NCBI GenBank assembly: GCA_024235215.1
Contig: JACKMU010000003.1
Location: 368,400-432,399 of the forward strand
Length of the DNA stretch: 64,000 nt
Source: Chromatiaceae bacterium
GTDB lineage: Bacteria > Pseudomonadota > Gammaproteobacteria > Chromatiales > Chromatiaceae
Direction of reading: 5' to 3'
In this document: in pieces, positions 55,187-64,000 of the stretch
Numbering within the stretch: position 1 is the stretch's first letter
How the letters are laid out: every line of letters begins with the position of its first letter
Position numbers and translations under genes: made by a program
The notes under the pieces: generated by a model
The model's input: only the letters and a program-made list of their open reading frames with translations
The model's database searches: none
Told to the model about the DNA's origin: nothing

Positions 55187-56221
55187 TTATTTTTCCTGTT
55201 CGATCGCGTCAAGGAAGGCGTTCATCATCTCCACGCCCTCGGCACCGAAGGTGGCCTCGATGTGCGCCTTGATCTCCGGCAATGCTGCTGCCTGGAACTT
55301 CGCCTTCTCTGCGGCTGGCAGCGCATACACCTCGAGATCCTTGGCGAGCGCCGGTAGACCGCGGTCGGAGGCTTCTATGATGCGGCTGATACCACGCCCG
55401 GCAACAATCGCAGATTTTGCGGCGTAGCTGACCACAGACTGCTCGTTCGCATCGAGGCTGTTCCAGAAATCGGCGTTCATCACCCAGACATAAGGCGTGA
55501 ACAGATGGCCGCTGAGCGTGAGGTACTTCTGTACTTCGTTGAACTTGGCGAACGCGATGATCGGCACCGGGTTCATCTGTCCATCAGCCACTCCGGTCTG
55601 CAACGCGGTATAGACCTCTGACCAGGCGATACCGGCCGGCTGGCCACCAAGAGACGACACCAGTTTCTTGTGGGTGTCCAATCCCATGGTACGGATCTTC
55701 AACCCCTTGAAATCCTCCAGCGTTTTCACTGGGCGCCGGGAGTTGGTGAAATTGAAGAAGCCGCCGGAATCACCGAATCCGAGCACCTTCATGCCGGTCT
55801 TGGCCTCGATGTCCGCCGCCAGCTTGGCGCCGAAGGGGCCATCGAAAACCGCGTAGGTGGCACTGATGTTGGGAAAGGCGAAGGGTACGTCGAGTACGCC
55901 GATCATCGGGTAGACGGAAGCGAAACCACCAGTGGAGTGAATACCGGACTGTACCACACCGATCTTGACCTGCTGCAGCACCTCAGCATCCTTGCCCAAC
56001 TGGCCATTGGGGAAGGTCTGCACTATCACCGAGCCATTGGTGCCGGACTCCACCAGGTTCTTGAATACTGCCGTCATTGCGCCAGTGGCGTTATCGAACG
56101 GGTCATCCTTGTTAAGGTGGCCAAGCTTCAGCACCTTTTCCGCATAGACACCACCGCTCATGGCGCTCAGACCCAGCGACAGTGCAAGCCCCATGGCTAC
56201 AGCAAACTTGTTTCTTTTCAT
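55187..56221 (-). CDS. TRAP transporter substrate-binding protein (DctP family)
   Basis: 344 residues with an N-terminal signal peptide (about 1-27) and the DctP fold: KLGHLNKDDP near 32-41, and the FKGLKIRTMG motif with the conserved arginine (near 168-177) that usually grips a substrate carboxylate. It catches its ligand in the periplasm for the two membrane subunits encoded upstream. Here the likely ligand is the carboxylate that the downstream enzymes degrade. Its 3' end is near the dpaL start. Confidence 0.92.
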   Translation of the reverse strand: MKRNKFAVAMGLALSLGLSAMSGGVYAEKVLKLGHLNKDDPFDNATGAMTAVFKNLVESGTNGSVIVQTFPNGQLGKDAEVLQQVKIGVVQSGIHSTGGFASVYPMIGVLDVPFAFPNISATYAVFDGPFGAKLAADIEAKTGMKVLGFGDSGGFFNFTNSRRPVKTLEDFKGLKIRTMGLDTHKKLVSSLGGQPAGIAWSEVYTALQTGVADGQMNPVPIIAFAKFNEVQKYLTLSGHLFTPYVWVMNADFWNSLDANEQSVVSYAAKSAIVAGRGISRIIEASDRGLPALAKDLEVYALPAAEKAKFQAAALPEIKAHIEATFGAEGVEMMNAFLDAIEQEK

Positions 56222-56290
56222 CGGTCATCTCCCGTTTTGGTTGGTTGAATCTATCTCTTAGCTTTGTGCACAAACCGCTTGTGCCGTCGA

Positions 56291-57571
56291 TCAGAATCCC
56301 AGCAGCCTGGGTATGAACAGGGTCAGGTCGCTCCAGAAGGCAATCAGAATGAGGATGGCCACTTCGGCAATGAGGAAGGGAATAAGCGCCATACTGATGC
56401 GTTCGATTCGCTCCCCGGTCACCGACGAGAGCACGAACAGGCAGGCGCCTACCGGTGGCGTCATCAAAGAGATATTCAGCGCCAGAATGATCATGATACC
56501 GGCATGCACTGGGTCCATTCCGATCGCCAGGGTCAGTGGTGCCAGCACCGGAGCCAGGATGATCAGCGCTGCGTTGATGTCCATGAACATACCAACGGCC
56601 AGCAGCAGCGCCAGTATCAGTGCGATGATCACGTTCGGGTCATTTGACATCGAGAGAAACCAGGCGGCGATCGACTGCGGGATCTGCATGAAGGTCATCC
56701 ACCAGCCGAGAATAGACGCTGAGGCGATGATCAGGAAAACCACGCCGGTGATGCGGGCGGTCCGGATCAGCATCTGCACGATATCTTCTAAGGTGAGCGC
56801 GCGATAGACCACAACACCGACAAACAACGCGTAGGCCACCGCAATTGCAGCAGCTTCAGTGGGTGTGACGATTCCGCTGAGAATACCCCCGAGAATGATG
56901 ACTGGCATGATGATGGCCAACAGACTGCTACGGAATCCCCGGATGATGCGTTTCAGACTGGGTCCTTCGGCGCGCTTAGGCAGGTTCAACCGACGTCCAA
57001 GCGCGGCAATCACCGCCATACACAACAGACAGATCAACAATCCCGGCAGAATACCCGCCGCAAACAAGCCGGCGATCGAGACCCCCATCAGGGAACCGTA
57101 AATCACCATCAGATTGGAGGGCGGTATCGTTGGGCCGATGATGGAGCCCGCTGCCGTGACTGCACAGGAGAAAGGTCGAGAGTAGCCCTCTTTGACCATC
57201 GCCGGCACCAGTGTGTTGCCGAAAGCCGCTGCGTCGGAAACCGCCGCACCGGTCATCCCGGCAAACAGTACCGACGCCACCATGTTGGAGTGTGCCAGCC
57301 CGCCGCGCAGATAGCCCACCAGCGCATTGGCGAAATCGGCCAGTCTGGAGGTGATTCCCGACTTGTTCATGATCTCGCCGGCAAGAATGAAGAATGGCAT
57401 CGCCATGAAGGTGAACAGGTTTAGCCCTTCGAAAAACCGCTTCGCGGCCATTACCAGGAAGTTGTCGCCACCGATCTGGAGCAGGCCGGTGACGCCGGCA
57501 ATGCCCAGGGTGTAGCCAATCGGCATGCCGAGCAGAATCAGCCCAAAAAAGATGACTGCGACGATGATCAT
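56291..57571 (-). CDS. TRAP transporter large permease (DctM family)
   Basis: About 426 residues with about 12 hydrophobic segments. The ATG used here overlaps the dctQ stop as ATGA, giving a MIIVAVIFFG start; the frame continues upstream but without reason. Conserved features include GLNLFTFMAMPFFILAGEIM near 48-67 and the GSIIGPTIPPSNLM segment. It moves the substrate using a sodium or proton gradient. It is translationally coupled to the small subunit. Confidence 0.93.
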   Translation of the reverse strand: MIIVAVIFFGLILLGMPIGYTLGIAGVTGLLQIGGDNFLVMAAKRFFEGLNLFTFMAMPFFILAGEIMNKSGITSRLADFANALVGYLRGGLAHSNMVASVLFAGMTGAAVSDAAAFGNTLVPAMVKEGYSRPFSCAVTAAGSIIGPTIPPSNLMVIYGSLMGVSIAGLFAAGILPGLLICLLCMAVIAALGRRLNLPKRAEGPSLKRIIRGFRSSLLAIIMPVIILGGILSGIVTPTEAAAIAVAYALFVGVVVYRALTLEDIVQMLIRTARITGVVFLIIASASILGWWMTFMQIPQSIAAWFLSMSNDPNVIIALILALLLAVGMFMDINAALIILAPVLAPLTLAIGMDPVHAGIMIILALNISLMTPPVGACLFVLSSVTGERIERISMALIPFLIAEVAILILIAFWSDLTLFIPRLLGF

Positions 57572-58083
57572 TGTCCCGCCTCCTTCAGACGACCGTGCCA
57601 ATCACCCCTGTCGCGGATCATCGCTACCAGAATCTGCCATACGGTCAATCCCGCCGAGACCGGTACGGCTGCATAGGGCAGCGTCATGGTCAGGCCGAAA
57701 ATCATCGCGTATTGGTTGGGACCGTCCGCCGTCATGCGCAGACCATAGACGAACAGGAACAGGAAGAAGGCGATACCCAGGAGATCGAGCGCAAGGTGCA
57801 GCGCTATCCGGGGCAGACGGGGCAGACAGTCGGAGACGATGGTTAAGCCGATATGCTCCCGATGGTAAGCGGCGCAGGGTACGGCGACCAGCGCCGCCCA
57901 AATCATCAAATACCGGGCCAACTCCTCGGTCCAGGTGAGACCCAGCTCAAGCAGATAGCGCGCGATAATGCCAAACCAGATATCCAGCACCATAAGCGCG
58001 ACCAGCAATGCGCAGAACCGCTCCAGAAACCAATTCAAGGTCGCTGAAAAACGGGCCAATCGTTCTCGCACACCAGGCTCCAT
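57568..58083 (-). CDS. TRAP transporter small permease (DctQ family)
   Basis: 171 residues with four hydrophobic segments and the DctQ core ARYLLELGLTWTEELARYLMIW near 41-62 (shortened by me from its full length) and REHIGLTIV. It partners the large permease encoded directly after it. It is the first gene of the catabolic cluster; the RpiR-type regulator is divergent, 161 bp away. Confidence 0.92.
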   Translation of the reverse strand: MEPGVRERLARFSATLNWFLERFCALLVALMVLDIWFGIIARYLLELGLTWTEELARYLMIWAALVAVPCAAYHREHIGLTIVSDCLPRLPRIALHLALDLLGIAFFLFLFVYGLRMTADGPNQYAMIFGLTMTLPYAAVPVSAGLTVWQILVAMIRDRGDWHGRLKEAGQ

Positions 58084-58244
58084 GAAAAAAAAGTTTCTTC
58101 TTGCTATCTAAGTTTGCGGATCAGGCTACAATAAATAGGCCATTATCCAGAAAATATCAACAAAAATTCTCTGTTTACCACATGACTATATGAAAATATT
58201 TTTTAATACCAGTCCTTATGAGTGGCAAATGAGAAGGTAGTGAT
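58084..58244. promoter_or_regulatory. Divergent promoter region between the TRAP cluster and its regulator
   Basis: 161 bp, very AT-rich compared with the flanking genes. It contains a perfect 10-bp palindrome AAAATATTTT at 58193-58202 and a similar GAAAATAT at 58150-58157, which could be operator half-sites of the RpiR-type protein. No clear -35/-10 pair could be fixed. Confidence 0.4.
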
Positions 58245-59141
58245 ATGAGCCGGAGAGGAACGAGCAAACAGGAGAGTCCCAGAAACGCCTCGGATATCGA
58301 GTCACGCATCCTGGCAACCTATGGCAAACTCAGCCGCAGTGAACGGCAGTTGGCCGACGTCATTCTGGCGCAACCGGGAGGAATCTCGGAATTCTCCGCG
58401 TCGGAACTTGCCGAGCTCGCCAAGGTTTCCAAAGCGACTGCCGCTCGCTTCTTCCAGCGGCTCGGTTATTTGAACTACAGATCAGCCCGGGTTGCCGCAC
58501 GCGAGTACCGGCGCCGCGGCTCCCCGTTGGATACACTGAACGAACTGAGCGCACCACTGGAGGCGCGCGGCAACTTCGGAATCCACTTGGCAAATGACCT
58601 TGCCAATTTGACCCGTACCGGAGAGTCAGCCGCCCCCGAACAGATCGATGCCGCGGTGCGGACGCTCTGCAAATCCCGCCGTATCTTTGTGGTCGGATTT
58701 CGCAACAGCTATGCACTTGCAGCCTATGCCTTCGCGGTACTCAACACAGTGCGCGCCAATGTCACCCTGCTGACACCCGGCAACCTGGATTTGGTGGAAC
58801 TGCTCGCTGACATCGGACCGGGTGATGCGCTCTTCGCCATCGGCTTCCGCCGCTGCCCGGTGATTTTGCACCAACTCCTCGCTGTGGCGCAGAAACGGAA
58901 GGCAAAAACCCTGTTGATCTGCGATGCAGAAGCGTCAGCGACAATGCAATGGTCAGATATCCAGCTTATCTGCGATATCCGGGGCACCTATCTGTTCGAC
59001 TCCTACGTCTCCGGCATAAGCATAATCAATTTTCTCTGCTCCACATCTGCCCTGGAGCTCGGCCCGTCGGCTTGGCGCCGACTGGAAGAGATCGAAGAGC
59101 TACACGAGTCGACCAACGATCTCAGTGATACCGGAGCCTGA
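58245..59141 (+). CDS. RpiR/MurR-family transcriptional regulator with SIS domain
   Basis: 298 residues. An N-terminal RpiR helix-turn-helix (FSASELAELAKVSKATAARF near 49-68) is followed by a SIS domain (about 125-270) with IFVVGFRNSYALAAYAF and a nucleotide-fold-like GDALFAIGFRR. RpiR proteins sense phosphorylated or acidic small molecules and repress or activate nearby catabolic genes. Divergent from the TRAP cluster, it is the obvious candidate to control it. The start has GAAGG upstream. Confidence 0.92.
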   Translation: MSRRGTSKQESPRNASDIESRILATYGKLSRSERQLADVILAQPGGISEFSASELAELAKVSKATAARFFQRLGYLNYRSARVAAREYRRRGSPLDTLNELSAPLEARGNFGIHLANDLANLTRTGESAAPEQIDAAVRTLCKSRRIFVVGFRNSYALAAYAFAVLNTVRANVTLLTPGNLDLVELLADIGPGDALFAIGFRRCPVILHQLLAVAQKRKAKTLLICDAEASATMQWSDIQLICDIRGTYLFDSYVSGISIINFLCSTSALELGPSAWRRLEEIEELHESTNDLSDTGA

Positions 59142-59402
59142 GGTAATACAGTCGGCTGACCAGATTTTTCACTTTCGCACCGGGCTTCCTAAAACATCGG
59201 TTGAGCATGCGGTAACGCATTGACGTTGACTCAAGCCGGCTACCGTCGGATTAGCAATGTAAGCAGCGGACGAGTGCTGGCTTTTCACGGTCTCTTCCGC
59301 GTTGCTCCCAGTGTTTCCAGTAGAAGAGTCCTGTGCAGGTGATTGGTTGGCGCTAAAGACAATAGTTCAGCGAGCGACTTCTCTATCCGCTCGACACCAT
59401 GT

Positions 59403-61793
59403 TCATGCTGCCTCGATCCGCTGTTCGAGTGCATCAAGCAGGCTGACAATCTTCTCGGAGAGGGGATCCAACTGGCGATAGCGCGCTTCCGCCTCCTGCA
59501 GACGCCCTTCCCCCTTCAGTTCGATGATCTCACGGATGATCCGGTGCAGATCGGTGTGCGGCTGTTCGATGGCAGCCATGTCGGCCAGATTTCCGTAACG
59601 CCCAATGCCCTCGCCGTAATACCACTTACCCAAAACGCAATCGTGATGGGAGAGCGCCTCCTGTCGGGTCAGCGAGCCCCGTCCGTCCAGAAATGCACGG
59701 ATCCTGGCCTTCCAAGCCAGATGAGCTGCTTTCGCTGCCTTGAAATCCAGCCCCTGTTCGCCACTGATCTTGAACTGCATCACCAATCTTTGCAGATCCG
59801 ATGCGAGCTGGCCGAGCTGGTCGGTTATCCCGGTTGTGCGCTGAGCGCATTGCGCTGTGGCGCTACTGGCTTCGCTGATGCTGTTGATACTGCGGTTGAC
59901 CTCTTCCGCAACCACTTGTTGCTCAGCCGCAGCGGTAGCAATCTGGGTATTGACGCTGTTGATCGTCTGGATTGCACTGCCGATCTCTCTCAACGAATCA
60001 AGTGCGCACTGCGATTGGACCACATTCGACTCCGCATCGCTGCGTCCCTTCTGCATCACCTCTACCGCCCTCGCGGTACCCTCCTGCAGTCGCTGGATCA
60101 TTGATTCAATCTCCCCAGTCGAGGACTGGGTACGGTTAGCCAGATTGCGTACTTCGTCCGCGACTACTGCGAATCCACGCCCTTGTTCGCCTGCGCGTGC
60201 AGCTTCGATCGCCGCATTCAATGCCAACAGATTAGTCTGATCGGCGATCGCCTTGATCACATCCAGCACCGAGCCTATCTCTGCACTGTCCCGATTGACC
60301 TGGTCGATCGTCTGCTCGGCCAGCGCAACCTCCCCGGCCAACGCGGTAATCGCCGCCACAGTAGTGGAAACCACCTCGCGCCCCTTATCAACTTCTTCGG
60401 CGGCTGCTTTGGCGGCGGACTCTCCAGTCGCAGCACTGGCGGAGACTTTGGCGATAGTGGCGGTCATCTGATTTATAGCAGTCGCCACCTGGGCGGTGTC
60501 TGATTCCTGGGAGAGGATACGGCGGGTAATCTCATCCGTGTTTTCGGTCGCTTTTGCAACAGCAGATATCACCAGTCCGGTGGATTGAGCAGTGCGGGCG
60601 ATGATCTCCCTGATTGTCGCAACGAAGGCATTGAAACTCTCTGCTAATATACCGATCTCGTCATGACTGGTTTTGTTCAGCGTTTTCGTCAGATCCCCCT
60701 CCCCCGAGGCGATGTTACGCATGGTGCCAGCAGCCTGTTCCAGCGGTCGCGAAATTGTTTTCGCGACGAACCAGGAGATGACCAAACCCAATACCAGACC
60801 CACACCGAGCAGAATTCCAACCAGTTCCTTGGTCGTTCCGATATCAGCCATCAAAGCCTGGCTGGTCTCCCGAATCCCCTGTTCCTGGTGTTTGACCAAC
60901 GTGTTCAAACGCGCCACCATCTGGCCGATCAGCGGGCCGACCTTGTCACGCACGAGCCAAGTATCGGTGCGCCAGCGTTCGCTGCCGTGTATCCGCACCA
61001 GCTCCTGGTGTTTAGCACGATAGTTGTCGTACCCGTGTCTGAACTGTTCCAGTGCATCTGCCTGGTCCAGCGTCAAGTCCGCATCAAAAGCGGCTATGCG
61101 GCCTACTAGAATTTCAGCCTGCTCCAGGTAGAGCGACATATCCTGCAGCACCGAGTCGCTGCGAAAAGCCAGGTAGCCGCGAATGCCATTCATCACGTTG
61201 CTCCACACGTAACGCAGTTCGGCCAACTCGGCGAGTAGCCTGCGGCGGGTCTCATCCGACTCCTCTTCCAGCTCCGACTGAATCATCTGCGAGGCGAGTT
61301 GTACCATCATCCGGTTGAGCGGATTGATGTTGGCATTGGCGTAGGCGACGCCAGGGAAGTTCTTTTCGTAGTTTTCCGCCGCCTCGAACAGCTCGTTCTC
61401 AAGTGTGCGAAACTGAACGATATCCTCCTCGATCTCTGCCAGCAGCTCCATTGCGTGGTTGTCGCTCTTCACATTCGGCAACGCCTTCAGACGATCGATC
61501 AGCTCGCTTACCCGCGTGTGGCCGGAAAAATAGTTTTCTTTATACTGAGCCTCCTTGCTCAACAGATAAAAACCGAGTGAATTGGCCACCCGCTGCAATT
61601 CATTGGTCAACTCCTTGGTCAGGAAAACGGTCGGCTGACGCGCCCCGACCACTTCGGTCACATGATCCTGGACACCGTTCAACCTGTATAAGGTCAACGC
61701 GGCTACCCCCAGTAGCACTGCCAGAATCGTAGCGAAACCCAACAATATTTTGGTATGTATCTTTATCGAGTCAAATCGACTGCGTATCACCAC
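59403..61793 (-). CDS. Methyl-accepting chemotaxis protein with C-terminal CZB zinc domain
   Basis: 796 residues. Two membrane segments (about 16-36 and 328-348) enclose a large periplasmic helical sensor, then come a HAMP domain, the MA signalling hairpin (around DQTNLLALNAAIEAARAGEQ) and a chemoreceptor zinc-binding domain with H691, C719, H746 and H750 (CVLGKWYYG motif). CZB domains bind zinc and can sense oxidants such as hypochlorous acid. Starts at one of two adjacent GTG codons; the second has GGAGG at better spacing. A sigma-28-like promoter lies about 80 bp upstream. Confidence 0.94.
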   Translation of the reverse strand: MVIRSRFDSIKIHTKILLGFATILAVLLGVAALTLYRLNGVQDHVTEVVGARQPTVFLTKELTNELQRVANSLGFYLLSKEAQYKENYFSGHTRVSELIDRLKALPNVKSDNHAMELLAEIEEDIVQFRTLENELFEAAENYEKNFPGVAYANANINPLNRMMVQLASQMIQSELEEESDETRRRLLAELAELRYVWSNVMNGIRGYLAFRSDSVLQDMSLYLEQAEILVGRIAAFDADLTLDQADALEQFRHGYDNYRAKHQELVRIHGSERWRTDTWLVRDKVGPLIGQMVARLNTLVKHQEQGIRETSQALMADIGTTKELVGILLGVGLVLGLVISWFVAKTISRPLEQAAGTMRNIASGEGDLTKTLNKTSHDEIGILAESFNAFVATIREIIARTAQSTGLVISAVAKATENTDEITRRILSQESDTAQVATAINQMTATIAKVSASAATGESAAKAAAEEVDKGREVVSTTVAAITALAGEVALAEQTIDQVNRDSAEIGSVLDVIKAIADQTNLLALNAAIEAARAGEQGRGFAVVADEVRNLANRTQSSTGEIESMIQRLQEGTARAVEVMQKGRSDAESNVVQSQCALDSLREIGSAIQTINSVNTQIATAAAEQQVVAEEVNRSINSISEASSATAQCAQRTTGITDQLGQLASDLQRLVMQFKISGEQGLDFKAAKAAHLAWKARIRAFLDGRGSLTRQEALSHHDCVLGKWYYGEGIGRYGNLADMAAIEQPHTDLHRIIREIIELKGEGRLQEAEARYRQLDPLSEKIVSLLDALEQRIEAA

Positions 61794-61874
61794 GCACCTC
61801 CGGATTGATCCACAACCGCTGCTGCCATTCCGTCAATAAACAGAATGCCCTTCACCTTACAGTTGTCGAAGTTG

Positions 61875-61902
61875 CTGTCGGCCGGTGATGAAATAATCTT
61901 TA
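61875..61902 (-). promoter_or_regulatory. Sigma-28 (FliA)-like promoter of the chemoreceptor
   Basis: On the minus strand TAAAGATT (61895-61902) is followed after 12 bp by GCCGACAG (61875-61882), resembling the flagellar consensus TAAAGTTT-N11-GCCGATAA with small deviations (one base longer spacer, two changes in the -10). Its position before a chemoreceptor gene supports it. Confidence 0.6.
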
Positions 61903-62165
61903 ATGCTCTGTTTTAACGGTGGTTTTTTGTTGCAACGCAATAAATACCTTTCACGGCATCGGCTGCAGGGGAGATTGCCCTATTTCCCTGGGTGTAAATC
62001 GTCCAGCTCAGCGTGTGGCAACGACTACGATCGCCAGAATTTTCTCGGCGCTGGCACTAACCCGATATTCGAGTGTCCTGGACCTGCTGTTGCTCACCAA
62101 GTTCCTCTCGGTAGGTCACTTTTATTGAAACATGTTGTCCGCTCCATCCACCCCCCCGGACCTGC

Positions 62166-62202
62166 TTACAAAAAAAAGGGGATTCCTCATGGAATCCCCT
62201 TT
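62166..62202 (-). terminator. Rho-independent terminator after the lectin-like gene
   Basis: AAAGGGGATTCC and GGAATCCCCTTT form a perfect 12-bp stem with a 4-nt loop; on the minus strand the 3' arm runs into a T-tract (A's at 62170-62177). It lies 43 bp after the lectin-like protein's stop. The rest of 61903-62244 holds no gene I can support. Confidence 0.9.
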
Positions 62203-62244
62203 ATGCGCCAGATAAGATGCCGCGCGGAGCGGAGCCTTAACCTG

Positions 62245-64000
62245 TCAGTTCATCGACCAGCGTTGATTCCCTCCGGTATGGCTGGACCAGAGGAGTATTT
62301 TCGCTCCGTCATAGGTTGAACTTCCCTCCACATCCAGGCATTTACTGGAGTCTTTATGTTTGATCCGGTAACTGCCGTCGCTGTTACTTTCCAGATAGAA
62401 CAGTTGCTCAGAGATCCTGCTGTCCGTTGCTGAAGCACAGGACCATTGCATGCTGTCTCCTCCGGTTTTCGCCAGGGATCCATCCAGACACTTGCCGCTG
62501 TGCTTGGCCTTCAACTGGTAGGCACCGCTAGCGTGGGGAATCAGACTCCACTTCTGATTGTCACCGCCATGGCAACTCCACTGGTGGACTTTCGCACCAT
62601 CAGCGTAGCTGACACCGGAGACATCGAGGCACTTGCCGCTATGACTGACGCGGATCTCTTTGTGACCGTCGTAGCCGCCACAGCTGCTGCCGCAACCACT
62701 CGGAGGTGTTGAGTCATCGACCACCACCTCTGAAGTATCGCAGTCGCTCACACTCAGGCCTGATCCGCTTCCGATCACACATGCTTCGTTGTTGAAACCC
62801 TCTGCGACTGTGTTGGTGACTGCCGTGATGGTCAGGTTGTCGACTTTGAACGTCTCGTTGAGGCCACCATAGTTCAGCGCAACCCGGAAACGCACCGTGG
62901 TCTCGGATGAGATATAAGCACTGATATCGAAGCTCCTCGAGCCTGACATGGCTCCGGAGAATCCTGTGAAGGCCTCCAGTTCAGTGTAACTTGACCCACC
63001 ATCAGAAGAGATCTCAACCACCACCTTGTCACTGGTGTCCACACCGGAGTGAGTCTCCCAGTCAAAAGCCAACGTGGCGCTGGTCGCTCCGCTCAGATCC
63101 GCTGTGCGTTTTGCACTTGGATCGGTGCCAGTATCCGGACTGTCATCCAGCCACAGCTTGTAGTTTGAACCCACCAGAACATTTCCACTCAGAGGATTCT
63201 GGCTGTAGCCATCCGCCTTGTCATGCTCTACCCAATTTCCGCTGAAGTTCGCAGAGCCGTCATTATTGTCGTAATCCTGCTGATTGAACTCATCACGATA
63301 GGTATCGGTGCTACTGGAACCAGCCAAGCTCGTCTCACAGCTGTAGGTGACGCTTTGACCTGCCGCCAAGCTTCCGATCGTGTTGTTGCACGCCGGCACC
63401 AGCGGATCAGAGACCATGACATCAGTCAGGTCCACACCACCGGTATTGGTTACGACGATCTGGAACGGCACCGTGTCACCGCTGGAGAAGGTCCGACTGT
63501 CCGGTCCCTCGGCCTGCTTACGGATATCGATCGAAGGCACGGAAACGGCATCGCACTCGGCCTTCAGCCAATCCAGCTTGGTGCCATCCTCGCGCAGGTA
63601 GAAGCGAATAACATGCTCACCCGCAGCGAGGCTTACCTTGACCGGATCTCCTCCATCGAGTCCATTACGATCACTGACGTAATCGCTCTGCAGTACACCG
63701 TCGTCCGGAGTATCGTAGAGATACCCGCCCGCAGGCTGGCCATCGATAGTGACCCAGAAGGAGTTGTCGGAGCCGCTCGGCCCTTTCACGCCGGTCTGGA
63801 TCTTGACCAGTCGAGCTTCGGCCAACACCAGCTTGTACTCTGCATAGCTATTGCCCAGTGTGTCCACATACAAACCACTGTTTGGAACATCAACGTAGGC
63901 ACCCCCGCTGAATTCGGCGTTGTTGTAGATCTGGAACAGACCAGACAAATTGCCGTTTTCCGCTTCGAACTTCTGGTCACAGATCATACCTCCAGCACAA
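62245..64000 (-). CDS. Exported multidomain carbohydrate-binding protein, C-terminal part
   Basis: At least 585 residues; the frame is open through the right edge (an ATG at 63987 is probably internal), so the start and any signal peptide are missing. Domains in order: a CBM6/35-like module (FEAENGNLSG...GGAYVDVPNSG and the following 140 residues), a DUF11-type Ig-like repeat (VVTNTGGVDLTDVMVSDPL), a MAM/jelly-roll-like region with DEFNQQDYDNND, and a C-terminal ricin-B-type beta-trefoil with SGKCLD repeats and QKW/QRW motifs. It is probably secreted and binds glycans. No catalytic domain is visible in the part present. Confidence 0.85.
   Translation of the reverse strand, partial: CAGGMICDQKFEAENGNLSGLFQIYNNAEFSGGAYVDVPNSGLYVDTLGNSYAEYKLVLAEARLVKIQTGVKGPSGSDNSFWVTIDGQPAGGYLYDTPDDGVLQSDYVSDRNGLDGGDPVKVSLAAGEHVIRFYLREDGTKLDWLKAECDAVSVPSIDIRKQAEGPDSRTFSSGDTVPFQIVVTNTGGVDLTDVMVSDPLVPACNNTIGSLAAGQSVTYSCETSLAGSSSTDTYRDEFNQQDYDNNDGSANFSGNWVEHDKADGYSQNPLSGNVLVGSNYKLWLDDSPDTGTDPSAKRTADLSGATSATLAFDWETHSGVDTSDKVVVEISSDGGSSYTELEAFTGFSGAMSGSRSFDISAYISSETTVRFRVALNYGGLNETFKVDNLTITAVTNTVAEGFNNEACVIGSGSGLSVSDCDTSEVVVDDSTPPSGCGSSCGGYDGHKEIRVSHSGKCLDVSGVSYADGAKVHQWSCHGGDNQKWSLIPHASGAYQLKAKHSGKCLDGSLAKTGGDSMQWSCASATDSRISEQLFYLESNSDGSYRIKHKDSSKCLDVEGSSTYDGAKILLWSSHTGGNQRWSMN

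Overview
The window looks like chromosomal DNA of a gammaproteobacterium. The gene order carA-carB-greA-(yhbY)/rlmE-ftsH-folP-glmM-tpiA-secG-tRNA-Leu-nuoA to nuoN-tRNA-fMet is the classic gammaproteobacterial core arrangement. The accessory genes (a sulfide:quinone oxidoreductase-like flavoprotein, a SulP transporter, ETF-ubiquinone oxidoreductase, a TRAP transporter and a chemoreceptor) suggest a respiring, motile, possibly sulfur-oxidising lineage of the Chromatiales/Sedimenticola/Thiodiazotropha type. That assignment is inference; no rRNA gene is present.

Layout: 1-2000, on the minus strand, the start of a HerA-like ATPase and a family I CoA-transferase, then a gene-poor stretch with a strong minus-strand terminator and a possible small RNA. 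2520-8148: a YadGH-type ABC exporter, an SQR-like flavoprotein, an orphan NarL-type response regulator, a rhodanese, a small lipoprotein and a TerC-family membrane protein. 8597-12775, plus strand: a polar amino acid ABC importer, an internally deleted DMT-transporter remnant and an intact DMT transporter. 12893-28462, minus strand: tRNA-fMet with its own terminator, the complete 14-gene complex I operon with a recognisable promoter, tRNA-Leu(GAG) and secG. 28538-40272: tpiA, glmM, folP, ftsH, rlmE, yhbY, greA, carB and carA.

40661-49940, mostly plus strand: a DUF692/MNIO-family iron enzyme translationally coupled to a family 2 glycosyltransferase, ETF-QO, a thioesterase, tRNA-Ser(CGA) followed by a tandem array of tRNA-Ser fragments, mltF, a 164-bp fold-back element, tadA and a SulP transporter. 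50167-59141: a catabolic cluster on the minus strand (two unrelated N-carbamoyl hydrolases, a diaminopropionate ammonia-lyase, an unassigned fold-type II PLP enzyme and a complete TRAP transporter), with a divergent RpiR-type regulator. Its enzymes fit import of a ureido- or carbamoyl-amino acid, removal of the carbamoyl group and breakdown of the resulting diamino acid to pyruvate and ammonia. 59403-64000: a zinc-binding (CZB) chemoreceptor with a sigma-28-like promoter, and the C-terminal part of an exported multidomain carbohydrate-binding protein that runs off the window.

The most unusual items are the MNIO-glycosyltransferase pair, the carbamoyl/diaminopropionate cluster, the tRNA-Ser fragment repeats and the fold-back element. 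No CRISPR array, complete insertion sequence, prophage or integrase was seen.
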